DNA of 25,808 nucleotides, from the NCBI GenBank assembly GCA_964639245.1, contig CAZXCU010000037.1, forward strand, positions 1 to 25,808, given 5' to 3'. Both the position numbers and the translations under genes were made by a program. This document shows, piece after piece, positions 14,038-21,018 of the stretch. The stretch is from SB15 sp964639245. GTDB lineage: Bacteria; Chloroflexota; Anaerolineae; Aggregatilineales; J027. Every line of letters begins with the position of its first letter. The stretch's first letter is position 1. A model generated the notes under the pieces. The model searched no databases and was not told the DNA's origin. It saw nothing but the letters and a program-made list of their open reading frames with translations.

Positions 14038-14244
14038 TTGATGTGGTGGTGTCTGGTTACGCGATTCACCATTTACCCGATGCCCATAAGCAATCGGGGT
14101 ATCAGGAAATTTTCGGCCTGTTGAGGATATGGTGACTCCGGTAGAAACCCAATGCGATTGGTTGCGGCAAATTGGTTTTGAGCATGTGGATTGTTACATG
14201 AAAATTTATGCGCTGGCGGTGTTTGGTGGGCTAAAACCTGCGGT
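14038..14244 (+). pseudogene. Remnant of a second copy of the methyltransferase gene
   Basis: Bases 14038-14124 match 13109-13195 of the methyltransferase gene with 7 mismatches in 87; bases 14122-14244 match 13365-13487 with 4 mismatches in 123. The 172 bases between (13196-13367) are missing, joined at the short shared sequence TGA; the loss is not a multiple of three and leads to a stop at once. There is no start codon region. About six of the eleven differences are silent in the parent frame, which suggests that this copy was once a working paralogue before it decayed. The similarity ends abruptly on both sides. Confidence 0.9.
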
Positions 14245-14276
14245 ACAATGAGAAGAAAAGAGCATGGAGTCGATAT

Positions 14277-14684
14277 ATGACAATTCCAACGGTTACTTTG
14301 AAGGTTTTGCCGTATGACTATGACCAATTGGCAATAGCGGCAGACCAGAAACATCACTCTGTCGCTTCATTGCTGGAAATATTGCTTCAACTGATGACAC
14401 ACCCGCTTGAAATGGATACCGAAACATTGTTTGCGTATGTAGAAGCATTACCCGACGCATATCTTGGACAATTGATACATTTCCAGTTGAGTCCCGATAA
14501 AGAAAAACGTTTGCAAGAATTACGGGCACTCTCCCAACAAAGAGCTTTATCTCCAGCAGAAACGAATGAGCGCGAGTATATTTTGGCGCTGATTGACCAG
14601 TATATGTTGTTGCGTTCTAAAGGCTTAATTTTGCTCAAAGAACGGGGATATGATATAGATGCTTATCTTCAGAAGCGAAAGTAA
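14277..14684 (+). CDS. Small helical protein paired with an HNH endonuclease
   Basis: A 135-residue, mostly helical soluble protein. The N-terminus (TVTLKVLPYDYDQLAIAADQKHHSVASLLEILLQL) reads like a ribbon-helix-helix or AbrB-like antitoxin start, a strand followed by two helices, and the C-terminal half is a long helix pair (LSPAETNEREYILALIDQYMLLRSKGLILLKERGYDI). Proteins of this kind are repeatedly found directly in front of the HNH endonuclease type found at 14688, notably in cyanobacteria and Chloroflexota; the function of the pair is not established. The start is supported by GGAG about eight bases upstream. The gap to the HNH gene is three bases, so the two are co-translated. Confidence 0.8.
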   Translation: MTIPTVTLKVLPYDYDQLAIAADQKHHSVASLLEILLQLMTHPLEMDTETLFAYVEALPDAYLGQLIHFQLSPDKEKRLQELRALSQQRALSPAETNEREYILALIDQYMLLRSKGLILLKERGYDIDAYLQKRK

Positions 14685-14687
14685 TCA

Positions 14688-15104
14688 ATGACCGTTTCCC
14701 CAATGAAACGTGATTTGGTGCTTGCACGGGCAAAATATCGTTGTGAATATTGCCAGTCACCTGAATTTATTTTGTTAAGCATGGAAGTGGATCATATTGT
14801 TCCTAAATCAAAAGGGGGAGGAGATTCAGAGGAAAACTTAGCGCTGGCTTGCCCAAGTTGTAACGAGCGCAAATTTGATTTTCAAACGGGGATTGACCCA
14901 GACACAGGAGAAGAACAGCCATTGTTTAATCCTAGAACTCAAGTCTGGCATGAGCATTTTCTCTGGAATGAAGATTATACAGCGATAGTGGGTTTAACCC
15001 CTGCTGCGCGTGCAACCATTAGTCGCTTAAAAATGAACCGAGAGAAAATGATAGCGGCTCGAAAATTGTGGATTAGCGTGGGTTGGCATCCCCCGAAAGA
15101 TTAA
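14688..15104 (+). CDS. HNH endonuclease
   Basis: A 138-residue single-domain HNH nuclease. The zinc-binding CxxC (Cys19, Cys22) and CxxC (Cys55, Cys58) flank the active site VDHIVPKSKGG (Asp35, His36) and the Asn of SEENLALAC, giving an intact beta-beta-alpha-metal core. The C-terminal part (NPRTQVWHEHFLWNED, IVGLTPAARATISRLKMNREKMI) is typical of a stand-alone HNH family found next to the small helical protein encoded just upstream. Such proteins may nick or cut DNA; whether this is a defence, mobile or toxin-like system is unknown. It ends four bases into the convergent acetyltransferase gene. Confidence 0.93.
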   Translation: MTVSPMKRDLVLARAKYRCEYCQSPEFILLSMEVDHIVPKSKGGGDSEENLALACPSCNERKFDFQTGIDPDTGEEQPLFNPRTQVWHEHFLWNEDYTAIVGLTPAARATISRLKMNREKMIAARKLWISVGWHPPKD

Positions 15105-15613
15105 TCGCCTAACCATAAGCCCATCATATAACTATCATAATAAATGCCATTGCGGTAGTAATCTTTGATAAGTTGACCCTCTTTGACAAATCCGCAGCGC
15201 TCGTACAGGCGAATCGCGCCTTCGTTGGGGGCAGCGACGAATAAGAAAATTTTCTTGAGCATGGGGTTGGCCTTTGCCCACACGATTAAAGAGTCTATCA
15301 ACTGCTGCCCCACCCCTTTGCCGCGCCACTCACCCACAATCGCAATACTGAGTTCTGCCACATGCTGCTCCACCAGAAAACGCCCGCCTTTTAAATCGGC
15401 ATAGCCAATGAGTTCGCCCTGAGCTTCTGCCACGATGAACAGCGAATTGGGACTGTCCTGAAATTCGCGTAGCAGCGCTTCCTGTTCGCGGATCGTCCTA
15501 TCAAATTCGGCGGCGGTACGCAGCATGAACACAGTGGGGTCAGCCAGTATTTTCTGGGTGAGGGTCAGGAGAACGGGAGCATCGGAAATTTCAGCATGGC
15601 GAATCGTCAACAT
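15101..15613 (-). CDS. GNAT-family N-acetyltransferase
   Basis: A 170-residue cytosolic acetyltransferase that should transfer an acetyl group from acetyl-CoA to an amine. The acetyl-CoA pyrophosphate loop reads EWRGKGVGQQLI (motif A), preceded by strand VAELSIAIV and followed by LFVAAPNEGAIRLYERCGFVKEG (motif B with the usual N-x-x-AIxLYexxGF). Overall pattern is close to the RimI/YhhY-like group, but the substrate is unknown. The start at 15613 is used because AAGGAT lies seven bases upstream; an ATG at 15628 overlaps that binding site. Its stop overlaps the HNH gene stop. Confidence 0.93.
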   Translation of the reverse strand: MLTIRHAEISDAPVLLTLTQKILADPTVFMLRTAAEFDRTIREQEALLREFQDSPNSLFIVAEAQGELIGYADLKGGRFLVEQHVAELSIAIVGEWRGKGVGQQLIDSLIVWAKANPMLKKIFLFVAAPNEGAIRLYERCGFVKEGQLIKDYYRNGIYYDSYMMGLWLGD

Positions 15614-15646
15614 CAGGTGATCCTTCAAATCAGAATATTTTATCCC

Positions 15647-15676
15647 TTGCCATCGGATGCTTCCATCTTTTATACT
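15647..15676 (+). promoter_or_regulatory. Sigma-70-type promoter of the COG0523 operon
   Basis: TTGCCA (15647-15652) and TATACT (15671-15676) are 18 bases apart. The transcription start is expected at about 15683, directly at the edge of the palindrome 15686-15700. Confidence 0.6.
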
Positions 15677-15685
15677 TTTCCTAAT

Positions 15686-15700
15686 TGATACAGTGTATCA
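15686..15700. promoter_or_regulatory. Candidate operator palindrome
   Basis: TGATACA, one central base G, TGTATCA form a perfect 7-1-7 inverted repeat between the -10 box and the ribosome binding site AAGGAG of the first GTPase gene. A dimeric repressor bound here would block transcription. A metal-sensing repressor is a fair guess from the operon content but the sequence is not a known Zur box to my knowledge. Confidence 0.55.
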
Positions 15701-15714
15701 TTAAGGAGAGCAAG

Positions 15715-16914
15715 ATGGGGCAGTTACCGGTAACGGTGCTTTCGGGTTTTTTAGGCGCGGGCAAAACCACCGTCCTGAATCATGTGTTAAATAATCGTGA
15801 AGGGCTGCGGGTGGCGGTCATCGTGAATGATATGAGCGAAATCAATATTGACGCGCAGTTGGTTAAAAAAGGCGGGGCTGCCCTCAGCCGCACCGATGAA
15901 AAACTGGTCGAAATGACCAACGGCTGTATCTGCTGCACCCTGCGCGAAGATTTGCTGGTTGAGGTACAAAAATTAGCCCGCGATGGGCGTTTTGATTACT
16001 TGCTGATTGAATCGACGGGTATTGCCGAACCCCTGCCGGTTGCGGAGACTTTTACCTTTGAAGATGAGGATGGCACAACGCTTTCTGAATTTGCCCGTCT
16101 CGATACGCTGGTCACCGTGGTGGATGCGCTGAATTTTATGCGCGAATATGGCTCGCTGGATGCCCTCAACGAACGTGGCATCGGCATGAGCGAAGATGAT
16201 GAACGGAATGTGGTCGATTTGCTGGTGGATCAGGTCGAATTTGCCGATGTACTGCTCATCAACAAAATTGATCTGGTCGAAGAAGCTCATGTGAATCGGC
16301 TGGAAGCCATCCTGCGGAAGTTGAATCCCACCGCCAAAATCTTACGTATTGAGCAGGGGCGTGTCCCCACCTACGAAATTTTAAATACCCACCGTTTTGA
16401 TTTTGACCAAGCCGCGATGTCTCCTGAATGGCTCAAAGAAGCACGCGGCGAACACGTTCCCGAAACCGAAGAATATGGCATTAGCAGTTTTGTCTACATT
16501 GCGCGGCGGCCTTTTCACCCGGCTCGCTTGATGACATGGCTGGACAGCGATGCCTTGAATCCGGTAGTGCGTTCTAAGGGGTTTATCTGGCTGGCAACCC
16601 GCTATAACGAAGTGGGGGTCTGGTCGCAAGCAGGAAAAGTGATTACTTTAACCTATGGTGGGATGTGGTGGTCTGCCGCCCCCAAAGCCGATTGGCCTGA
16701 TGAGCTTGAGCTGGTCGCCGAAATCGAAAGCCAGATGGTAGGTGAACATGGCGATAGACGACAGGAATTGGTGGTTATTGGCGTGGAGATGGACAAAGCC
16801 CGCGTCAAAGCCGAATTAGATGCGTGCCTGTTGACGGATGAAGAAATGGCGCTGGGGTGGAAAAAGTGGCGCACATTGGATGACCCCTTCGGCGAGTGGA
16901 TGGTCACAGAATAA
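15715..16914 (+). CDS. COG0523 (CobW-like) GTPase, putative metallochaperone, copy 1
   Basis: A 399-residue G3E-family GTPase. P-loop GFLGAGKTT at residues 11-19, switch region around NDMSEINIDAQL, the metal-binding CxCC at 71-74 (NGCICC), Walker B LLIESTGIAEPLPV, base recognition NKID, and a C-terminal CobW_C domain (SSFVYIARRPFHPARL, FIWLATR, DRRQELVVIGVEMD). COG0523 proteins deliver zinc or other metals to client enzymes, often under zinc limitation; Nha3/CobW/YeiR subgroups cannot be told apart here. The start ATG has AAGGAG six bases upstream and matches the N-terminus of copy 2. First gene of a three-gene operon behind a promoter with a palindromic site. Confidence 0.94.
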   Translation: MGQLPVTVLSGFLGAGKTTVLNHVLNNREGLRVAVIVNDMSEINIDAQLVKKGGAALSRTDEKLVEMTNGCICCTLREDLLVEVQKLARDGRFDYLLIESTGIAEPLPVAETFTFEDEDGTTLSEFARLDTLVTVVDALNFMREYGSLDALNERGIGMSEDDERNVVDLLVDQVEFADVLLINKIDLVEEAHVNRLEAILRKLNPTAKILRIEQGRVPTYEILNTHRFDFDQAAMSPEWLKEARGEHVPETEEYGISSFVYIARRPFHPARLMTWLDSDALNPVVRSKGFIWLATRYNEVGVWSQAGKVITLTYGGMWWSAAPKADWPDELELVAEIESQMVGEHGDRRQELVVIGVEMDKARVKAELDACLLTDEEMALGWKKWRTLDDPFGEWMVTE

Positions 16915-17474
16915 TGTCACGCAAATGGCAACCCCCCGCTACGCTGCGCCGTTTGGGTCACAAATTATTCGACCAGCAGTTGTGGTGCTGGGGACAGGAT
17001 ATTCGCAGCAAACAGGGCAATTTACTGGTTGAGTACGGTTTTGAATGCCAGCGAGAAGCCGAACGGGGCAGCACCATGTACAGCTATCCTTTTGTGGACG
17101 GGTCAAAAGTGGTGCTGTGGGGGTTCGGGCTGCTCTGGCACGACCCGAACCACGGGCATTTATTTTTGAGCCGCAATGATTTTAACCCGCGTCTGGCAGG
17201 AAATTTAACCTGCTGTATTAGCCAGATGGAAGAAGTGCCTGCGTTGCGGATTCCCCGTACTTTTGACGAAGGAGAAAAAGTTCGCTTGCTGATGGGCAGA
17301 GCGCTGGGTTGGGTGAGTGATTACGAAATGTGGGTGCAGGCAAGCGCAGGACTTGAACATCGGGAACGCTGTCTGCGCGGGTGGGATAAGCATAAACGTG
17401 TGACCGTCGAAGCTGCGGAGATTGCAGATGTTTGGCGGCAGCTTGCCGTTCTCTGTGAAAGGAAAGAAGCATGA
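16914..17474 (+). CDS. Hypothetical protein between two COG0523 GTPases
   Basis: A 186-residue soluble protein I do not recognise. It has a basic N-terminus (SRKWQPPATLRRLGHKLFDQQLWCWGQDI), aromatic-rich central strands (VVLWGFGLLWHDPNHGHLFLSRNDFNP), a Cys-Cys pair (LTCCISQMEE) and a C-terminal helix with further Cys and charged residues. The central segment offers several His and Asp (WHDPNHGH) that could bind a metal, a suggestive but unproven reading. The start ATG shares its A with the stop of copy 1 (TAATG); the stop overlaps the start of copy 2 by four bases, so all three should be made together. An ATG at 16896 lies inside the previous gene and is rejected. Confidence 0.85.
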   Translation: MSRKWQPPATLRRLGHKLFDQQLWCWGQDIRSKQGNLLVEYGFECQREAERGSTMYSYPFVDGSKVVLWGFGLLWHDPNHGHLFLSRNDFNPRLAGNLTCCISQMEEVPALRIPRTFDEGEKVRLLMGRALGWVSDYEMWVQASAGLEHRERCLRGWDKHKRVTVEAAEIADVWRQLAVLCERKEA

Positions 17475-18655
17475 AAAAATTACCTGTGACCGTTTTGTCG
17501 GGGTTTCTGGGTGCGGGTAAAACCACCGTCCTCAACCATCTCTTGAACAATCGTGCTGGACTGCGGGTGGCGGTCATTGTCAACGATATGAGCGAAGTCA
17601 ATATTGACGCGCAGTTGGTGCGGGATGGTGGCGCAAATCTCAGCCGGACTGAAGAAAAACTCGTCGAAATGACCAACGGCTGTATTTGCTGTACGCTGCG
17701 CGAAGATTTGCTGGTTGAGGTTACACGATTGGCGCGGGAAGGCCGCTTCGATTATCTGCTGATTGAATCCACCGGGATTTCCGAACCCCTCCCCGTTGCC
17801 ATGACCTTTAGTTTTCCGATTGCTGGTGAACAGACCAGTTTATCGGATATTTCAACGCTGGATACAATGGTCACTGTGGTAGATGCCAACCGTTTTCTGG
17901 ATGATTATCAGGAAGGGCAGCGCCTGAAAGACCGTCATATGGCGCTGGGTGACCACGATTTCCGCACCATTAGCGACCTGTTAATCGATCAGGTTGAGTT
18001 TGCCAATGTGATTGTCCTGAACAAAACCGACCTTGTCCCGGCAGACAAACTCGCCGCGTTGGAAAGCCTGCTGCATAAACTCAACCCTGCCGCCGAAATT
18101 ATCCGTGCGGAACACGGGCATGTCCCATTTGAGAAAATCATCGGTACGGGACGGTTTGATATGGTCGAAGCCCAAAATTCGGCAGGGTGGAAAAAAGAAC
18201 TCCTCAACGAACATACCCCCGAAACGGAAGAATATGGGATTAGCAGTTTTGTCTTTCGGGCTCGGCGGCCTTTCCACCCGGAAAGATTGTGGCGCTTTTT
18301 GAACGATGGTTATATGTCATATGTCCTGCGTTCCAAAGGATTCTTCTGGCTAGCATCGCGTAACGATATTGCGATGAATTGGTCGTTGGCGGGCAGTGTG
18401 GCACGGGTGGGTGTTGCGGGGCGCTGGTTGGCTTCTATCCCCGAAGCAGAACGTCCCGATGATGTCAGTGTTGCTGATTACAAAGCGCAGTATTGGGAAG
18501 AACCCTTCGGAGATCGCCGTCAGGAAGTAGTATTTATCGGTCAGAACATGGATAAAGAAGCCATGCTGCAAACCCTACAGGCAGCTTTGTTGACAGATGA
18601 TGAATTGCGCCGCAAACCCGCATTGAAGGATCCCTTTCCGCAATTTGATCGGTAA
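17471..18655 (+). CDS. COG0523 (CobW-like) GTPase, putative metallochaperone, copy 2
   Basis: A 394-residue paralogue of the protein at 15715-16914. The P-loop (residues 11-19), CxCC at 71-74, IESTGISEPLPV, NKTDLV and CobW_C landmarks (SSFVFRARRPFHPERL, FFWLASR, DRRQEVVFIGQNMD) are conserved. It differs by an insertion-like region around residues 120-160 (FSFPIAGEQTSLSD, DDYQEGQRLKDRHMALGDHD) which may set the client or metal choice. At DNA level long stretches around the CxCC region are almost identical to copy 1, including silent sites, so duplication is recent or maintained by conversion. Last gene of the operon; a terminator follows at 18705-18740. Confidence 0.94.
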   Translation: MKKLPVTVLSGFLGAGKTTVLNHLLNNRAGLRVAVIVNDMSEVNIDAQLVRDGGANLSRTEEKLVEMTNGCICCTLREDLLVEVTRLAREGRFDYLLIESTGISEPLPVAMTFSFPIAGEQTSLSDISTLDTMVTVVDANRFLDDYQEGQRLKDRHMALGDHDFRTISDLLIDQVEFANVIVLNKTDLVPADKLAALESLLHKLNPAAEIIRAEHGHVPFEKIIGTGRFDMVEAQNSAGWKKELLNEHTPETEEYGISSFVFRARRPFHPERLWRFLNDGYMSYVLRSKGFFWLASRNDIAMNWSLAGSVARVGVAGRWLASIPEAERPDDVSVADYKAQYWEEPFGDRRQEVVFIGQNMDKEAMLQTLQAALLTDDELRRKPALKDPFPQFDR

Positions 18656-18704
18656 CAATCCATGTTATTCATGGTGTGTTGCACATAAGAAAATTTCATG
18701 CTGG

Positions 18705-18740
18705 CGGCGCGGGGTTTGGGAATACTCGCGCTGTTTTTTT
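18705..18740 (+). terminator. Rho-independent terminator of the COG0523 operon
   Basis: CGGCGCGGG (18705-18713) pairs with CTCGCGCTG (18725-18733) over nine positions with two G-T pairs and an 11-base loop, followed by seven T (18734-18740). It lies 50 bases after the stop. Confidence 0.75.
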
Positions 18741-18923
18741 AGGGTAGCAGTTCAAAATAATAAAAATGCTAAATAAAACATCGGTACCTATTTGATAAGC
18801 CAGCGCAAAGGTAGCAGACCAGCAGGCAACATTAAAGTACCTGATACGAGCGTAATAGGTTTAAAAATTTTTGTGAGGCGCGAAAAAACAAGATTTTCGT
18901 CTCAACGCATCCTACAACCCCCA

Positions 18924-20333
18924 TTATCCTTCGCGTGGGGAACGGCCTGTGACCGTCGTCATCATTTTATAGCCTAGCCAGCGAAATGGCTCAAGCGGAA
19001 TCGGGGCGAGGGCAGCTTGATAAAATGGGTGTTTGCGCCACGGCTGGTCATCGCCAGAATACATATCCGTCAGGACTTTGCCCGCGATATTCGCCAGCAC
19101 CACCCCATGCCCGCTATAACCCAAGGAATAAAACACATTCCGATTTTCCCCGATGACCCCCATCGAACAATTGCGCTGGAGGGTAATGGCGAGTGTGCCT
19201 GTCCAGCGATGGGCGATAGGTAAATTTTTAGCGGCAGGCAAATATTCCGTCATTGTCTGGTGCATTTTATTGAAACCGCGTTGGGCGCTGTGTGGCGTGC
19301 CGGGATAGGCAGTGCGGTTGTTATACAAATAGGCATAGGACGCATTGCTGCCCCCGCCAAAAACAAGATGGCCTTCTCTGGTCAGGCTGGAATACGAAAT
19401 ACGGTCTAAATCATCGGAATAACCGGAGGCAGCGTGCCAGCCAATCGCGGCTTGTTGTTCGGGGGTGAGCGGGGCAGTCGCAAAGACATGCGAATGCAAC
19501 GGGAAATACTGCTTGCGGAAGTACCCCAATTTGCCAGTATACCCATTCAGCGCAAGGACAATCGCTTTGGCTTTGACTTCGGCGTGCGGCGTGGTGAGGG
19601 TGATGAGAGAGCCTTCCTGCACTTTGAGGACAGGCGTTTGTTCATAAATTTCGACCCCCTGTTCCACCAGCACCGAACGCAGCGCCCGTACAAACTGCGC
19701 CCCGTTAATCTGGCCCTCGTTGGGGTCAAATTTTGCGCCATAGGTATTTTGCAAATGAACCGTTTTTGCCAGCGTGGATGAGTCTAAAAATTGAAGCGGG
19801 ATGCCCAGCGTATTCAAATGTTCGATTTCGCGGTGGGCAGCTTCGGCCCGAGCCGGGTCGGTAAATACCTGCATGGAGCCATCGCGCCGATAGCTAACAG
19901 GCAAATTGTGACGCTGAATCATCTCCATCATCATATCAATGCCCGCGTTGGTACATTCGTAGACCCGTTGTGTCATCGCATCGCTTTTGTCCGACACGCC
20001 GTTAATCCAATTCAGCATCATGCCGCCGTTGCGTCCGCTTGCGCCGTTCGCCAGCGATTTGGCTTCCAACAGTACCACCCGCTTTTCGGGGTAGCGCCGA
20101 CTGAAATGATAGGCGGTTGAGACACCCGTGAATCCGCCGCCGATGATGGCGACATCGCATTCAATATTTTTCCGTAATGGCTCGCCTGCCCGATACTCCG
20201 GTGTATAGGTTGCCCATAAGGAGGTATTGTCATCAATTTCGAGTTTTTCGGCGCGGGCAAGGGCGGGCATCACCGACACCACCCGTGCAGCATTCATCAT
20301 AGATTTTTCAAACAGCGATAAAATAAAACTCAT
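18924..20333 (-). CDS. FAD-dependent oxidoreductase, DAO family (PuuB/OrdL-like)
   Basis: A 469-residue flavoprotein that should oxidise an amine or amino acid. The FAD-binding Rossmann motif is DVAIIGGGFTGVSTAYHFS at about residues 60-80, followed by VVLLEAKSLANGASGRNGG; the second FAD contact VFYSLGYSGHGVVLANIAGKVL lies near the C-terminus. This layout is shared with gamma-glutamylputrescine oxidase and glycine/D-amino-acid oxidase relatives; the substrate cannot be fixed. The N-terminus is about 25 residues longer than usual (MSFILSLFEKSMMNAARVV). The start ATG overlaps the stop of the upstream gene (ATGA) and has GGAGA about six bases before it. Confidence 0.93.
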   Translation of the reverse strand: MSFILSLFEKSMMNAARVVSVMPALARAEKLEIDDNTSLWATYTPEYRAGEPLRKNIECDVAIIGGGFTGVSTAYHFSRRYPEKRVVLLEAKSLANGASGRNGGMMLNWINGVSDKSDAMTQRVYECTNAGIDMMMEMIQRHNLPVSYRRDGSMQVFTDPARAEAAHREIEHLNTLGIPLQFLDSSTLAKTVHLQNTYGAKFDPNEGQINGAQFVRALRSVLVEQGVEIYEQTPVLKVQEGSLITLTTPHAEVKAKAIVLALNGYTGKLGYFRKQYFPLHSHVFATAPLTPEQQAAIGWHAASGYSDDLDRISYSSLTREGHLVFGGGSNASYAYLYNNRTAYPGTPHSAQRGFNKMHQTMTEYLPAAKNLPIAHRWTGTLAITLQRNCSMGVIGENRNVFYSLGYSGHGVVLANIAGKVLTDMYSGDDQPWRKHPFYQAALAPIPLEPFRWLGYKMMTTVTGRSPREG

Positions 20334-20962
20334 CTATTCTCCATGTCAATTTCAATAAAATCATCCCCCTCATCCCATTCAGGATACTGGGACGGGGGTG
20401 TCCCCACCGACTCCACGATACGCGGATATTTTCCTTTAGGGGCATCACCATTCACCGCGTGAACCTTAATATGAAAATGCCACTCATCCCCATAATCGAA
20501 AAGATACAAAAATTGCTGACCTTCTTGTAAATCAAGGGATGACAATTTTGTTTTATGCACATTGCCGGGTTTACGAAGGCTATCGGCAATGCGCTGCACC
20601 CATTCATCAAAACGATCCCCCAAGCGCGTGCGGGTTTCCGCTATCGCTTGGTCGTTGTCCCCGAAGTAAAGTTTGAGAACCTGCTGAGGATCCTCTAAAT
20701 CGATAGGTTCTGTGTTTTCTGTTTGCGCTGATTTTGCCTCTTGCGCCCCAAAATCGTAATAATCTTCGGGAACGGAGTATTCGCTGCGTCTGTCCCACGC
20801 TTTGCCACTCATGAAAAATGAATACAGGTGGTCGTTATCAAATTTGAAGGCCTTTTGAATAGCGAGATGCAGCGTGTTTAACGTCTGCGAGTCCTTCATT
20901 TCAATTTTCCGCCATGTGCGGCCTGTATTGGGAACGGAAATGTGAAAAGTATAGGTTTTCAT
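20330..20962 (-). CDS. Plasmid pRiA4b ORF-3-like protein
   Basis: A 210-residue soluble protein of the pRiA4b ORF-3 family (also called IS1096 element passenger TnpR family). Diagnostic parts are TLNTLHLAIQKAFKFDNDHLYSFFMSG near the N-terminus, FLYLFDYGDEWHFHIKV and YPRIVESVGTPPSQYPE near the end. Despite the family name there is no transposase, inverted repeat or plasmid gene nearby, so it is not evidence of a mobile element here. Its role is unknown in all organisms. Between about 70 and 95 there is a less typical Gln/Glu-rich insert. AAGGAAAG precedes the ATG. It is transcribed with the DAO oxidoreductase through a four-base overlap. Confidence 0.88.
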   Translation of the reverse strand: MKTYTFHISVPNTGRTWRKIEMKDSQTLNTLHLAIQKAFKFDNDHLYSFFMSGKAWDRRSEYSVPEDYYDFGAQEAKSAQTENTEPIDLEDPQQVLKLYFGDNDQAIAETRTRLGDRFDEWVQRIADSLRKPGNVHKTKLSSLDLQEGQQFLYLFDYGDEWHFHIKVHAVNGDAPKGKYPRIVESVGTPPSQYPEWDEGDDFIEIDMENR

Positions 20963-21018
20963 GCTTACTTTCCTTGTTCTCCACTATCAAGCAGGCAGAT
21001 TGTACCATGTGTGAGGGA

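Noticed and set aside
13601..14041. 146-residue open frame on the plus strand across the Nif11 gene
   Set aside because: It is antisense to the well-supported Nif11-type gene, has no ribosome binding site and its translation has no recognisable pattern.
18741..18923. AT-rich gap after the COG0523 terminator with a 61-residue open frame and a weak CGAAAA/TTTTCG hairpin
   Set aside because: The frame has no ribosome site and runs into the antisense oxidoreductase gene; the hairpin is too weak and lacks a T-tract to be called a terminator of the oxidoreductase gene.
20330..20962. Possible insertion sequence because of the IS1096-passenger family name
   Set aside because: No transposase, terminal inverted repeats or target duplication nearby; the family is mostly chromosomal.
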